Source: Agrobacterium tumefaciens (GTDB taxonomy: Bacteria; Pseudomonadota; Alphaproteobacteria; Rhizobiales; Rhizobiaceae). From it: a DNA stretch of 64,000 bases. Below the pieces are notes generated by a model. It searched no databases and was not told the origin of the DNA. It saw only the letters and a program-made list of their open reading frames with translations. The stretch spans positions 310,001 to 374,000 of the forward strand of contig NZ_CP039888.1 of the NCBI RefSeq assembly GCF_005221325.1, read 5' to 3'. The position numbers and the translations under genes were made by a program. Below are positions 26,223 to 36,210 of this stretch, piece after piece. Each line of letters opens with the position of its first letter. The stretch's first letter is position 1.

Positions 26223-27500
26223 ATGAGTATTTTCGGCACTATGCGAACCGGTGTGTCCGGCATGAATGCACAGGCGAACAAGCTGGGCACCGTGGGCGAC
26301 AACATCGCCAACGCAAGCACCACCGGCTACAAGCGCGCATCGACGTCGTTCTCCTCGCTCGTTCTGCCCTCCTCGTCCGGCAGCTATGCTTCCGGCGGCG
26401 TGCAGTCCAACGTTCGCTACAGCATTTCGGAGCAGGGCAACCTCTCCTACACCACGTCGAGCACGGACCTTGCCATTCAGGGCAACGGCTTCTTTGTGGT
26501 TCAGGATGGATCGGGCACGCCCTACCTGACCCGCGCCGGCTCTTTCGTGAAGAACTCGGAAGGGTATCTGGAAAACGCGGCTGGCTTCCAGCTGATGGGT
26601 TACCCCTATGGTTCCAACCCGCCGGCAGCCGTCGTCAATGGCTTTACGGGTCTTGAAGCCATCAACGTCAACGATTTCGGCCTGACGGCATCGCCCTCCA
26701 CGCAGGGTAGCTTCCCGGCCAATCTCAATCGCGATGACAAGGCTGCAACGGCACCGCTGCCGAGTTCCAACTCCGCGACTGCGGCGTTCGGCAACAAGAC
26801 GTCGTTGACGGCATTCGATAGCGGCGGCGCGAAGGTGCTCTACGATTTCTACTACACCAAGACCGGCGACAACACCTGGGAAGTAGCGGTTTATCGTCAG
26901 GATCAGTCGACGAATGGCGGTTTCCCTTACACGGCAACCCCTGCAGCTAATCTTGTTCAGACAAAGGTGGATCTGGAATTCGATCCTGCCACGAACAAGC
27001 TCACGGCCGCATCTCCCAAAGGGATCACGATTAACGATCAGGTCAGTGGCGTGCCGCAGGCGATCGATATCGATCTGTCGCAGATGACGCAGTTCTCGTC
27101 GAAGTTCACGCCCGGTACCGCGGTGCTGAACGGCAACGGTCCAAGCCAGATCAAGGACGTTGAAATCGGTAAGGACGGCGTTGTGACGGCGGTCTATCAG
27201 GATGGCGGCCGCCGCAACATCTACCAGCTGGCGCTGGCCACGGTGCCGAGCGTCGACAATCTCAGCCCGCAGAACGGCAACGTCTATCTGCCGAGCAACG
27301 ACTCGGGTGTCGTCACCATCGGCTTCGCTCAGACGGGAAGCTTCGGCTACATCCAGAAGGGGGCGCTGGAAGGCTCGAACGTCGATATCGCCAGCGAACT
27401 CACCGACATGATTGAATCCCAGCGTATCTACACCGCGAATTCGAAGGTCTTCCAGACTGGATCGGATTTGATGGACGTTCTGATCAATCTGAAGAGATAG
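26223..27500 (+). CDS. flgE: Flagellar hook protein FlgE
   Basis: FlgE polymerises into the hook. The 425-residue product begins MSIFGTMRTGVSGMNAQANK with the DNIANASTTGYKR motif, has a large variable middle and ends with SNVDIASELTDMIESQRIYT and NSKVFQTGSDLMDVLINL. Length is normal for an alphaproteobacterial hook protein. It starts the long rightward operon to fliR and beyond, about 105 bp after rem. Confidence 0.96.
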   Translation: MSIFGTMRTGVSGMNAQANKLGTVGDNIANASTTGYKRASTSFSSLVLPSSSGSYASGGVQSNVRYSISEQGNLSYTTSSTDLAIQGNGFFVVQDGSGTPYLTRAGSFVKNSEGYLENAAGFQLMGYPYGSNPPAAVVNGFTGLEAINVNDFGLTASPSTQGSFPANLNRDDKAATAPLPSSNSATAAFGNKTSLTAFDSGGAKVLYDFYYTKTGDNTWEVAVYRQDQSTNGGFPYTATPAANLVQTKVDLEFDPATNKLTAASPKGITINDQVSGVPQAIDIDLSQMTQFSSKFTPGTAVLNGNGPSQIKDVEIGKDGVVTAVYQDGGRRNIYQLALATVPSVDNLSPQNGNVYLPSNDSGVVTIGFAQTGSFGYIQKGALEGSNVDIASELTDMIESQRIYTANSKVFQTGSDLMDVLINLKR

Positions 27501-27522
27501 TAATTCCTACGGGGACAGATGA

Positions 27523-29001
27523 ATGTCGCTCACGTCAGCAATGAATACTGCGCAGTCGATTTTCAATAACACAGGTAAGCAGACTGACGTTACTTCGAAA
27601 AACATTGCCAATGTCGGCAATGCGAACTACGTCAAGCGAACCGCCATTCTCGGCACGACCATGGCCGGAGCGAGTATCGTCTCCAATGGCCGTGCCCAGA
27701 ATGAAAGTCTTCTCCGACAGACGATTTCCAGCTCTTCTTTTGCTTCCGGCCAGAGCTCCGTTCTGAGCGGTCTTGAGGAAATGAAGAGCATTTTTGGCGG
27801 CAACGATTATGAGAGTTCGCCGGCCAACTATATGAAGGAACTGCTCAAGAGCCTGGACGGTTACGCGGCGAAGCCGAGTGATGCCGCCCTGGCAGCGACG
27901 GCAGTGACCTCGGCTTCGGATGTCGCCAGCTCCCTCAACACGGCGTCGTCCGAATTGCAGGCAATGCGCCTGCGCGCCGACAAGGAAATGTCCCTCCAGG
28001 TCGACAAGCTGAACGGACTGCTCGCGAAGTTCGAGGAAGCCAATAACGAGGTCAAGGCGCAGACGGCGATCGGCGGTGATGCGAGCGACGCGCTCGATCA
28101 GCGCGAGACGCTTCTGAAGGATATTTCCTCCATCGTCGGCATCAATGTCGTCAATCGCCCGAACAACGATGTCGCGCTCTATACGACTGATGGCGCGACG
28201 CTGTTCGAAATCGTGCCGCGTAGCGTGACCTTCAAGTCGCAGCCGGGTTACGACGCGACGACCACCGGCAACGCTATTTACATCGATGGCGTGGCGCTGA
28301 AGGCCGGCACCGGCACAAATACCACGGCCGCGGGTTCGCTGCAGGGCCTGATGCAGGTTCGTGACGATCTGGCGCCAACGATGCAGAGCCAGCTCGACGA
28401 AATTGCGCGCGGTCTCATCACCATGTTTGCGGAAAAGCCGGCGGACCCGACCAGCGGCCTGCCGGACATGCCGGGCTTGTTCACCTACGGCTCACCGGCC
28501 GCGACGACCATTCCGCCAGACGGAGTTGTCTCTCCCGGGCTCGCAGCCAGCATTACCGTCAACCCGGCGTTAATTATTTCCAAAGGTGGCAATCCGGAAT
28601 TGTTGCGTGACGGCGGTATCAACGGTACCGATTATGTCATCAATACCGCAACTTCGGGGGGAACCGGTTTTTCCGCCCTGATCCGCAGCTATGTCACGGC
28701 TTTTGACGCGCCCATGAATTTTGCCGCGTCGACACGTATCGATACGAATACCAGCATCTTGAAATACGGCACCAACTCGATGGGGTGGCTCGAACAGGAA
28801 CGTTCCGGTGCGACTTCGGCAAACGAAGCAAAAAGCGCGCTTTATGAGCGCTCCGCCACCTCCTATTCGAACAATACAGCGGTCAGCCTGGATGAGGAGC
28901 TCTCGCTGCTCATGGATATCGAGCAATCCTACAAGGCCGCCACGAAACTTGTGACCACCGTCGACGAGATGCTCAAGTCGCTGATGGACATGGTGAGGTA
29001 A
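27523..29001 (+). CDS. flgK: Hook-filament junction protein FlgK
   Basis: FlgK is the first hook-associated protein and caps the hook for filament growth. The 492-residue product shows the expected N-terminal helix (SIFNNTGKQTDVTSKNIANV) and C-terminal helix (VSLDEELSLLMDIEQSYKAA, then TTVDEMLKSLMDMVR). GGGGACA precedes the ATG. It follows flgE by 22 bp and precedes flgL by 3 bp. Confidence 0.95.
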   Translation: MSLTSAMNTAQSIFNNTGKQTDVTSKNIANVGNANYVKRTAILGTTMAGASIVSNGRAQNESLLRQTISSSSFASGQSSVLSGLEEMKSIFGGNDYESSPANYMKELLKSLDGYAAKPSDAALAATAVTSASDVASSLNTASSELQAMRLRADKEMSLQVDKLNGLLAKFEEANNEVKAQTAIGGDASDALDQRETLLKDISSIVGINVVNRPNNDVALYTTDGATLFEIVPRSVTFKSQPGYDATTTGNAIYIDGVALKAGTGTNTTAAGSLQGLMQVRDDLAPTMQSQLDEIARGLITMFAEKPADPTSGLPDMPGLFTYGSPAATTIPPDGVVSPGLAASITVNPALIISKGGNPELLRDGGINGTDYVINTATSGGTGFSALIRSYVTAFDAPMNFAASTRIDTNTSILKYGTNSMGWLEQERSGATSANEAKSALYERSATSYSNNTAVSLDEELSLLMDIEQSYKAATKLVTTVDEMLKSLMDMVR

Positions 29002-29004
29002 ACG

Positions 29005-30108
29005 ATGAAAACGTCCTTCATTTCATCGCTGGCAATGCAGAACAGCATGCGCAGCACCATCCTGAAGGCTCAGCTTGAGATGACCAATCTCAACACCGAG
29101 CTGACGACGGGCAAGCATGCCGATCTCGGCCTGACGCTGGGCGCCAATACCGCCCGCAGCCTCGATCTCAATCGCGATGTCGACCGCATCTCCTCGCTGG
29201 TCAGCGTCAATTCGATTGCGACGCAACGCCTCAAGTCCTCGCAGACGGCACTGGACGGCATGGCAAAGGCGGCGCAGGAAATCCAGAAGGTACTCGTTCC
29301 CAACACCAGCAGTGAAGCGCCGACGCTGACGACGGTCTCCCAGACCATCTCGAATGCGTTCAACAATTTCACGAGCTTCGCCAATACGGCGGTCAATGGC
29401 GAGTATTTGTTTTCCGGCATCAATACGGATGTGAAGCCCGTCGATGACTATTTCGCGGATGGATCTCCACTGAAAGCGGCCTATGAGACGGAGTTGAATG
29501 CATTCATGGCGGCGCAGACGCCGCCGGTGGGTGATTTCGCCAGCCTGTCGAAACCGCAGGTCGAAGCCTTCATGACCCATATCGAAGGCGTGTTCAACGG
29601 CACGACGACGGTTACCAATCCGCCGCACAGCAGCCTGACGGCCGGCCAGAACTACGATTTCTGGACGTCCTTCGGTTCGAAGGCGAGCGACACCAATATG
29701 ACGAGCCGTATCAGCCAGAACGAGGTTGTGGAAACGTCCAGCAACAGCAATTCGCAGGGCATGCGCTACTTCGCACTGACCGCGATGACATCGATGACCT
29801 TCCTTGATCCGAAGGTCGACAGCGGGACTCGCGAAATGGTGGCGATGAAGTCGGTCACCAATATCGGCACCGCCATCAATGGCCTGAACCAGCAGCAGAG
29901 CCAGCTCGGTCTTTCCGAAAGCCGTGTTTCGAAAGCAAACGAATCGCTGGAGGCGCAGAAGAAGATCATCGAAACGCATCTACTGGATATTGAGGGGATC
30001 GATACCTACGAGGCGAAAACCCGTCTCGACCTGCTGCAGCAGCAGATTGAAATCGCATACAGCCTCACGTCGCGTCTGCAAAAAATGAGTCTGGTAAACT
30101 ACCTCTGA
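29005..30108 (+). CDS. flgL: Hook-filament junction protein FlgL
   Basis: FlgL is the second hook-associated protein, between FlgK and flagellin. The 367-residue product has flagellin-like terminal helices: LKAQLEMTNLNTELTTGKHA near the N-terminus and LDLLQQQIEIAYSLTSRLQK near the C-terminus. It begins 3 bp after flgK. It resembles flagellin in its ends only; the position in the operon settles the identity. Confidence 0.93.
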   Translation: MKTSFISSLAMQNSMRSTILKAQLEMTNLNTELTTGKHADLGLTLGANTARSLDLNRDVDRISSLVSVNSIATQRLKSSQTALDGMAKAAQEIQKVLVPNTSSEAPTLTTVSQTISNAFNNFTSFANTAVNGEYLFSGINTDVKPVDDYFADGSPLKAAYETELNAFMAAQTPPVGDFASLSKPQVEAFMTHIEGVFNGTTTVTNPPHSSLTAGQNYDFWTSFGSKASDTNMTSRISQNEVVETSSNSNSQGMRYFALTAMTSMTFLDPKVDSGTREMVAMKSVTNIGTAINGLNQQQSQLGLSESRVSKANESLEAQKKIIETHLLDIEGIDTYEAKTRLDLLQQQIEIAYSLTSRLQKMSLVNYL

Positions 30109-30142
30109 TGAACAGGGGTGGCGGCAGATAAAGGATACATGA

Positions 30143-30487
30143 ATGTACCAGTTTTCCTACGCCGAAATCATGGAGGATGGTGTCGCCAACGCGAAAGATC
30201 GCGAGCGGCAGGCGTTGACAAAATCGATCGACCTTCTGGTGGAGGCAAGGGACTCCTCTTCGCAGCGCCACTCGATCGAAGCACTTTTTTACACTCGACG
30301 GGTCTGGATCCGCTTCATTGAGGATCTCAAGCAACCCGACAACCAGCTGGCCATGGAGCTCAGAGCCAATCTGATTTCCATCGCGATCTGGATTTTGAAA
30401 GAGTGCGAACTGATCCGGAAACGTCAGTCGACGAATTTCCAGGGCATTATTGACGTGACAACCATCATCAGGGATGGACTGAAATGA
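30143..30487 (+). CDS. flaF: Flagellin biosynthesis regulator FlaF
   Basis: FlaF is a small alphaproteobacterial protein needed for flagellin production or secretion. The 114-residue product is helical, starting [20 protein letters not shown] and containing [20 protein letters not shown] and [18 protein letters not shown] precedes the ATG. It overlaps flbT by 4 bp; the two genes are paired in Caulobacter and rhizobia, where they balance flagellin synthesis post-transcriptionally. Confidence 0.94.
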   Translation: MYQFSYAEIMEDGVANAKDRERQALTKSIDLLVEARDSSSQRHSIEALFYTRRVWIRFIEDLKQPDNQLAMELRANLISIAIWILKECELIRKRQSTNFQGIIDVTTIIRDGLK

Positions 30488-30933
30488 AAAGTACACTTCG
30501 AATTTCGCTGAAATCGGGCGAAAAGATTTTCATCAACGGCGCGGTTCTGCGTGTGGATCGTAAGGTGGCGCTGGAATTCCTGAACGATGTCACGTTCCTG
30601 CTTGAAAACCACGTTCTGCAGCCCGACCAGGCGACGACCCCGCTCCGGCAGCTTTATTTCATCGCGCAGATGATCCTCATCAACCCGGAAGGGCGCGAGC
30701 AATCCACCAACATGTTCCGCAAGTCCGTGAGCATGCTGCTCAATTGCTTCCAGCATGATGAGGTTCTGGCGGAACTGAAGCGGATCGACGGGCTGGTTGC
30801 CTCCGGCAAGGCTTTCGAAGCACTGAAGGCCATTCGCGGTCTCTACACGATCGAGGAAAAAATCCTCAGCAATCAGGAAATGACCCCGGCAACGATCGAA
30901 CAGATTCGCAAGGAGATCGCACCATGGCGGTAG
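30484..30933 (+). CDS. flbT: Flagellin mRNA regulator FlbT
   Basis: FlbT controls flagellin mRNA stability; in Caulobacter it binds the 5' leader of flagellin mRNA. The 149-residue product begins [20 protein letters not shown], with the family's [20 protein letters not shown] and [10 protein letters not shown] segments. It overlaps flaF by 4 bp and flgD by 10 bp, so the three are coupled. The flagellin leaders at 123-180, 1662-1720 and upstream of 18437 are its possible targets. Confidence 0.95.
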   Translation: MKSTLRISLKSGEKIFINGAVLRVDRKVALEFLNDVTFLLENHVLQPDQATTPLRQLYFIAQMILINPEGREQSTNMFRKSVSMLLNCFQHDEVLAELKRIDGLVASGKAFEALKAIRGLYTIEEKILSNQEMTPATIEQIRKEIAPWR

Positions 30934-31397
30934 ATGCAGTTAATGCGGCAGCGGCTAACCCCTGGGCCAATGCCGGGGCGAGCAGCAGTGACAAGAATGC
31001 GGCCTCGCTGAACTATGACAGCTTCCTGAAGCTTCTCATCGCCCAGATGAAGAACCAGGATCCGACCAGCCCGATGGATGCGGGTCAGCAGATGTCGCAG
31101 CTGGCAAGCTTCTCGCAGGTGGAGCAGACGATCAAGACCAACACCCACCTGAAGAGCATGCTGCAGGCGGAAGCCCTGACACGCGCGTCCGATCTTGTCG
31201 GCAAGACCGTCAAGAGCGCCGATGACAAGGTCACAGGTGTGGTAAAGGAAGTGCAGGTCTACTCCGACGGCATCATCGCACTCACCGAAGCCGGTGATAA
31301 AGTGCTGGTGCAGGCCGGCGTGGTCTTCTCCAACGGCCCGATCACGAGTAAATCTACAGGGACAACCACCGATTCGAGCAAACCGGCCGGTTCCTGA
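30924..31397 (+). CDS. flgD: Hook capping scaffold protein FlgD
   Basis: FlgD caps the growing hook. The 157-residue product has the conserved N-terminal core [20 protein letters not shown] followed by [20 protein letters not shown], and a short C-terminal part. It is shorter than enterobacterial FlgD (about 230) because the immunoglobulin-like part is reduced, as is usual in rhizobia. It overlaps flbT by 10 bp. Confidence 0.94.
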   Translation: MAVDAVNAAAANPWANAGASSSDKNAASLNYDSFLKLLIAQMKNQDPTSPMDAGQQMSQLASFSQVEQTIKTNTHLKSMLQAEALTRASDLVGKTVKSADDKVTGVVKEVQVYSDGIIALTEAGDKVLVQAGVVFSNGPITSKSTGTTTDSSKPAGS

Positions 31398-31442
31398 TAA
31401 TGAAGCGGCATGATGCCGCTTCCATGAAACAAGGATGCGACG

Positions 31443-31709
31443 ATGAACGAGGCCGATGCGCTTGATATCATGCAGGCGGCAGTCTGGACTGTTCTCGTCG
31501 CGGCCGGTCCGGCGGTTCTGGCCGCCATGATCGTCGGTGTCGCCATCGCCTTCATCCAGGCCCTGACCCAGGTTCAGGAAATGACGCTGACCTTCGTTCC
31601 CAAGATCGTGACGATCATGATCGTCCTCGGTGTCGCCGCCCCCTTCGTGGGCGCGCAGATCGTACTTTTTTCCAACCTCGTCTTTTCCCGCATCCAGTCG
31701 GGCTTCTGA
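31443..31709 (+). CDS. fliQ: Flagellar export gate protein FliQ
   Basis: FliQ is a two-helix membrane hairpin of the export gate with FliP and FliR. The 88-residue product has two hydrophobic segments (about 15-38 and 52-75) and the family motif FIQALTQVQEMTLTFVPKIV. AAGGATGCGACG precedes the ATG. It lies between flgD and flhA, with 45 and 157 bp gaps. Confidence 0.96.
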   Translation: MNEADALDIMQAAVWTVLVAAGPAVLAAMIVGVAIAFIQALTQVQEMTLTFVPKIVTIMIVLGVAAPFVGAQIVLFSNLVFSRIQSGF

Positions 31710-31866
31710 TCCCCGTTTTCTTCGGATGCCATCCTCGCGCAAGCTTCAGCGGCTAGGGATAGGCTGAAAGCATCGGCCCGAATTGCGTGCGCTTTTCGAA
31801 AACCGATGCCCGGAACCGTGCGACGGCTTTTCCGTCGCCCTTCTCATGAAGAGACAGGACGAATTC

Positions 31867-33954
31867 ATGGCGCAGCCACCAGTCATCTCCTTGCCCAAGG
31901 TCAGTCCGAGCATGCGGGATATCGGTTTCGCATTGGGCATCATTGCGATCCTTTGTGTTCTGTTTCTGCCCATTCCGGTCATGCTGGTGGATATCGGTCT
32001 GGCGTTCTCGATTGCGCTTTCGGTCCTCATTCTCATGGTGGCGCTCTGGATCCAGCGCCCGCTGGACTTCTCGTCATTCCCGACCGTGCTGCTGATTGCG
32101 ACGATGATCCGCCTGTCGCTGAACATTGCGACGACGCGTGTCATCCTTTCGCATGGTAACGAGGGGCCGACGGCGGCAGGTGGCGTGATCGCGGGCTTTT
32201 CCAGCCTGGTCATGTCCGGCGATTTCGTCATCGGTCTGATCGTCTTCCTGATCCTGATCACGGTCAACTTCATCGTCATTACCAAGGGTGCGACGCGTAT
32301 CGCCGAAGTCGGCGCGCGCTTCACCCTCGATGCCATCCCCGGCAAGCAGATGTCGATCGACGCGGATCTGTCCGCCGGCATCATCGACGAAAAGGAAGCT
32401 CAGCGGCGTCGCCGCGAACTGGAGGAGGAAAGCTCCTTCTTCGGTTCGATGGACGGCGCCTCGAAATTCGTCCGCGGCGATGCGATTGCCGGCCTCATCA
32501 TCACAGCGATCAATATTTTTGGCGGCATCATCATCGGTTACTTCCGCCACGGCATGCCAATTGGCGAAGCGGCCGACGTTTTCGTCAAGCTTTCGGTTGG
32601 TGACGGTATCGTTTCGCAGATCCCGGCCCTGATCGTATCGCTGGCGGCCGGCCTTCTGGTATCGCGCGGCGGCACGGCCGGGTCGACCGATCAGGCGGTC
32701 GTCAATCAGCTGAGCGGTTATCCGCGCGCGCTCATGGTCTCGGCCATGCTGATGGGGCTGCTCGCCATCATTCCGGGCCTGCCCTTCCTGCCCTTCATGT
32801 TCCTCGGTGGCATCATGGCCTTCGGCAGCTGGTATATTCCGCGCCAGGCGGAGGCCGAAAGCGCACTTCGCCGCCAGGAAGAGGAGAACAAGGTTCTCCA
32901 GACAACCGAGGCGGAAAAAGATTCGGTCAAGCAGGTGCTGAAGACCGCCGAGATCGAGCTCGCGCTCGGCAAGCAGGTTTCCACCCGCCTTCTCGGCGCG
33001 CATCAGGAGCTGGCCTTCCGCGTCGGCAAGATGCGGAAGAAATTCGCCACGCAATATGGCTTTGTGGTGCCGGAGATCAAGGTCTCCGACGACATCATGA
33101 TCCCGGAAAAGGCCTATCAGATTCGTGTCCACGGCACGACCATCGCGTCCAGCAACCTGCGCGTCGGCGATGTGCTTGTCGTGACCGGGGCAGGGCGCAA
33201 GCCGAGCATCCCTGGTGACGAAATCCGCGAACCCGCTTTCGGCATGCCCGCCGTCTCGATCCTCGAGACCTTTACCGAGGATCTGAAGCGCGAAGGCTTC
33301 CACCCGATCGACAACGTCTCCGTCGTGTTGACGCATCTGAGCGAAGTCATCCGCAACAACCTGCCGCAGCTTCTCTCCTACAAGGACGTCAAAATCCTCA
33401 TTGACAGGCTCGATCCCGAATACAAGAAGCTGGCCGATGAAATCTGCTCATCGCACATGTCCTATTCAGGCCTGCAGGCGGTCCTGAAGCTGCTGCTCGC
33501 CGAGCGCGTATCGATCCGCAACCTGCATCTCATTCTCGAAGCCGTCGCCGAACTTGCACCGCATGTGCGCAAGACGGAACAGATCGTCGAGCATGTGCGG
33601 GTGCGCATGTCGCAGCAGCTCTGCGGCGACCTTGCCGACAATGGCGTGCTGCGCGTCCTTCGCCTCGGCAACAAGTGGGACATGGTCTTCCATCAGGCGC
33701 TGAAGCGCGACCAGAAGGGCGAAATCGTCGAATTCGACATCGATCCCCGCCATCTCGAGGAATTTTCGGAGCAGGCGTCGAAAGTTATCCGTGAATTCAT
33801 GGATCGCGGCCTGCCCTTTGTCCTTGTAACCTCGCCGGAAACGCGGTCCTATGTGCGCATGATTATCGAGCGACTCTTTGCGACCCTGCCGGTTCTTTCG
33901 CATGTGGAACTGGCCAAGGGTCTGGAGATCAAGATTCTGGGCGCCATTTCATGA
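31867..33954 (+). CDS. flhA: Flagellar export apparatus protein FlhA
   Basis: FlhA is the large nonameric export-gate protein that receives substrate-chaperone complexes. The 695-residue product (from ATG 31867, with AGGACG before it) has about eight N-terminal membrane helices and the FHIPEP signature [20 protein letters not shown] in the conserved loop, followed by the large cytoplasmic domain. The frame extends 28 codons upstream, but the start used here fits the family length. It overlaps fliR by 4 bp. Confidence 0.96.
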   Translation: MAQPPVISLPKVSPSMRDIGFALGIIAILCVLFLPIPVMLVDIGLAFSIALSVLILMVALWIQRPLDFSSFPTVLLIATMIRLSLNIATTRVILSHGNEGPTAAGGVIAGFSSLVMSGDFVIGLIVFLILITVNFIVITKGATRIAEVGARFTLDAIPGKQMSIDADLSAGIIDEKEAQRRRRELEEESSFFGSMDGASKFVRGDAIAGLIITAINIFGGIIIGYFRHGMPIGEAADVFVKLSVGDGIVSQIPALIVSLAAGLLVSRGGTAGSTDQAVVNQLSGYPRALMVSAMLMGLLAIIPGLPFLPFMFLGGIMAFGSWYIPRQAEAESALRRQEEENKVLQTTEAEKDSVKQVLKTAEIELALGKQVSTRLLGAHQELAFRVGKMRKKFATQYGFVVPEIKVSDDIMIPEKAYQIRVHGTTIASSNLRVGDVLVVTGAGRKPSIPGDEIREPAFGMPAVSILETFTEDLKREGFHPIDNVSVVLTHLSEVIRNNLPQLLSYKDVKILIDRLDPEYKKLADEICSSHMSYSGLQAVLKLLLAERVSIRNLHLILEAVAELAPHVRKTEQIVEHVRVRMSQQLCGDLADNGVLRVLRLGNKWDMVFHQALKRDQKGEIVEFDIDPRHLEEFSEQASKVIREFMDRGLPFVLVTSPETRSYVRMIIERLFATLPVLSHVELAKGLEIKILGAIS

Positions 33955-34706
33955 TAACCGACCCGCAGGGAACAATCGTTGCATTGTTCCTTGCCATCTG
34001 CCGTATAGGCGCCTGCTTCATGACCATGCCGGGCTTTTCAAGCTCGCGCATTTCACCGCAGATTCGTATGCTTCTCTGTGTGGCCGTGTCCATGGCGCTT
34101 CTGCCGGTGCTTTGGGACACGATCTATCCGAAGGTTTCCGGCGCCAGCCAGGGCACGGTCGTCGGTCTCATCTTCACAGAGGTACTCATCGGCGCGATGT
34201 ATGGGCTGATCGCCCGCTTCTACACGCTCGGCTTCCAGTTCACCGGGGCGCTCATCGGCGCTTCCATCGGCCTCAGTGCGCCAGGCGGTGCCGATCCCAT
34301 CGAAGACGTGCAGGAAAACCAGATCGCCAACTTCATCACCTTCGGTGGCCTGTTGGTGCTGTTCATGATGGATTTCCACCACATCGTCCTGAAGGCGCTG
34401 GTGGATTCATACACCGCCACGCCGGTCGGCGCGCTCATCAGCGGACAGAAGATGCTGATCACGCTGACCGATACGCTGAGAGCTTCCTTCTCGATCATGC
34501 TGCGGCTGGCGAGCCCCTTCGTGATTTATGGCCTGATGTTCAACGTCGCGGTCGGTCTCATCAACAAGCTGGCGCCGCAAATCCCGGTCTTCTTCATATC
34601 GACGCCATTCGTTCTGGCGGGCGGTCTTTTCATGCTCTATTTGTCGGTCGCGGCCCTCATCCGGCAATTCGTGGATGGGTTCGGCCCGGTCTTTATCGGC
34701 TTTTGA
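33951..34706 (+). CDS. fliR: Flagellar export gate protein FliR
   Basis: FliR completes the FliP-FliQ-FliR export gate. The 251-residue product is highly hydrophobic with about six helices and carries [20 protein letters not shown] near the N-terminus and [20 protein letters not shown] in the C-terminal half. Length is normal. Its start codon overlaps the flhA stop (ATGA). Confidence 0.96.
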   Translation: MITDPQGTIVALFLAICRIGACFMTMPGFSSSRISPQIRMLLCVAVSMALLPVLWDTIYPKVSGASQGTVVGLIFTEVLIGAMYGLIARFYTLGFQFTGALIGASIGLSAPGGADPIEDVQENQIANFITFGGLLVLFMMDFHHIVLKALVDSYTATPVGALISGQKMLITLTDTLRASFSIMLRLASPFVIYGLMFNVAVGLINKLAPQIPVFFISTPFVLAGGLFMLYLSVAALIRQFVDGFGPVFIGF

Positions 34707-34721
34707 TCGGGAGAAAACGCC

Positions 34722-35141
34722 ATGGCTTCGGACAAGCGCTCGGAAAAGCTCAAACGTCTGGTAACGGTCCAGCGGCACATGGAAAAAATGGCCGAGGTGG
34801 AGCTGGCCGATACCACCCGCGTGCGCAGCGAAGTGGCGCAATCCATGGAGAGCACGTTTGAGGCCATGAGTTCCATGGACCCGGTGCACCAGACATTCTC
34901 AAAACACTATTCCGACCGCTACGGCCGCCTGGTCGTTCAGGACCGCCAGCTCGAAGGCGTTCAGCAATTTCAGGAAAACAAGGTCCTGAAGGAAAAGACC
35001 AAGGCCGACAGGCTGGAGGACAGGATGCATATTGCCCGCGATCTCGAGGATCGCGAGGCGGATGATAATGCAATCTATGATTTGTTAGAAATTACGAATG
35101 TTTCCCAGACACCAGCCTCCAGCAAGGTTGGCGATCCATAG
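34722..35141 (+). CDS. FliJ-like helical protein (candidate)
   Basis: The 139-residue product is highly charged and predicted all-helical (KRSEKLKRLVTVQRHMEKMA; ADRLEDRMHIARDLEDREAD), with the size and coiled-coil character of FliJ, the export component that contacts FliI and FlhA. GGGAGAAAACGCC precedes the ATG, and the gene follows fliR by 15 bp. No other fliJ is seen in the window. Sequence similarity to FliJ is weak by eye, so the assignment rests on composition, size and context. Confidence 0.6.
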   Translation: MASDKRSEKLKRLVTVQRHMEKMAEVELADTTRVRSEVAQSMESTFEAMSSMDPVHQTFSKHYSDRYGRLVVQDRQLEGVQQFQENKVLKEKTKADRLEDRMHIARDLEDREADDNAIYDLLEITNVSQTPASSKVGDP

Positions 35142-35254
35142 TCTATCCCGTTGTTGCATCGCGGGCGTTTTGAAGGCGTCTTCTGCGATGTTTCTTGATT
35201 GAGTGAACGCGTCGGCTTTCCTCCGGCACGTTCGTCAGCTCGGGAGTTCGGGAC

Positions 35255-35812
35255 GTGGCGATATCGGTTATAAGCGATCTGGTGATGGATGTGGTTCGTG
35301 CGGCGGACCCTCAGGAAGTGCAGGTTGCCCAGGAAAAACTGAAGGCGAACAAGGCGGCTTTCGCCGCAACCAGTCTGGCCGATTCCGGCAAGGGCTTTGG
35401 TGCCGCCGTCGATATGCTTGACGGTGCTTCCTCCAAGGCCGGCCTTGGCGATACCAATATTCGTTCAGTGCGCACTCAAATCCCCGAAACATACCGCAAA
35501 TATGAAGCCTCGGTTCTCCAGACCTTCGTTGCCAACATGCTGCCGAAAGACAGCGAGGAGGTTTATGGCAAGGGTAATGCCGGCGAAATCTGGAAGAGCA
35601 TGATGGCGGAACAGTTTGCCGACACGATCTCCAGAAATGGCGGCGTCGGCATTGCGGAGCAGGCTTACAAGGATGCGCTGCGGAAGGCCGAAAGCAAAGG
35701 CATTACCGACGTATCGATGAATGACAAAGACCATAATGCTGCAATTCGGATGGTGGCGGAGTTCGAGCGGCAGGTCCTCGGCGTTTCCAATGATAAAACG
35801 GACGAGGCTTGA
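35255..35812 (+). CDS. flgJ: Rod-binding protein, FlgJ N-terminal type
   Basis: The 185-residue product contains the rod-binding half of FlgJ: ASVLQTFVANMLPKDSEEVY, then GEIWKSMMAEQFADTISRNG, the classic FlgJ core. It lacks the muramidase domain of enterobacterial FlgJ, as usual in alphaproteobacteria. It starts with GTG (35255) preceded by CGGGAG. It probably acts as rod cap/scaffold while the separate transglycosylase at 24585 opens the cell wall. Confidence 0.87.
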   Translation: MAISVISDLVMDVVRAADPQEVQVAQEKLKANKAAFAATSLADSGKGFGAAVDMLDGASSKAGLGDTNIRSVRTQIPETYRKYEASVLQTFVANMLPKDSEEVYGKGNAGEIWKSMMAEQFADTISRNGGVGIAEQAYKDALRKAESKGITDVSMNDKDHNAAIRMVAEFERQVLGVSNDKTDEA

Positions 35813-35841
35813 GAATGAAAAACCCTAACGAGGAGACAAGC

Positions 35842-36210
35842 ATGGACCTTATGTCGAACGACCACCGTATCCAATCCGTTCTCGGCCGCCTTGAGATGAT
35901 CATCGACAACGAGAACGACAATATCGGTAAGGACCCTCAGTTCGACTTCAAGGTCTCCAATGCCCATAAAAGCCGTTGCCTCTATGAGCTGACGATGCTG
36001 GTCCGCGATACACCGCACCAGGAAATCGCCGCCGGTTACATGGAGCAGGTGAAGGGCATCAAGTCCAAGCTCGCAACCAATGCCAGCCGCGTCGAGGCGC
36101 ATCTGAATGCGGTTCGCGCTGTCGCGGATCTGCTGAAGACCGCCATCCAGGAAGCCGATACGGACGGCACCTATTCCCAGGAACAATTCCTTTACGGCGC
36201 AGCCTCCTGA
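35842..36210 (+). CDS. FlgN-like small helical protein (candidate chaperone)
   Basis: The 122-residue product is helical and charged (RIQSVLGRLEMIIDNENDNI; CLYELTMLVRDTPHQEIAAG), the size and style of FlgN-type chaperones for FlgK and FlgL. AGGAG lies 6-7 bases before the ATG at 35842; earlier starts at 35809 or 35815 are less well supported. It lies between the FlgJ-like gene and a membrane protein gene whose start overlaps its last base. Function is inferred from size and context only. Confidence 0.6.
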   Translation: MDLMSNDHRIQSVLGRLEMIIDNENDNIGKDPQFDFKVSNAHKSRCLYELTMLVRDTPHQEIAAGYMEQVKGIKSKLATNASRVEAHLNAVRAVADLLKTAIQEADTDGTYSQEQFLYGAAS

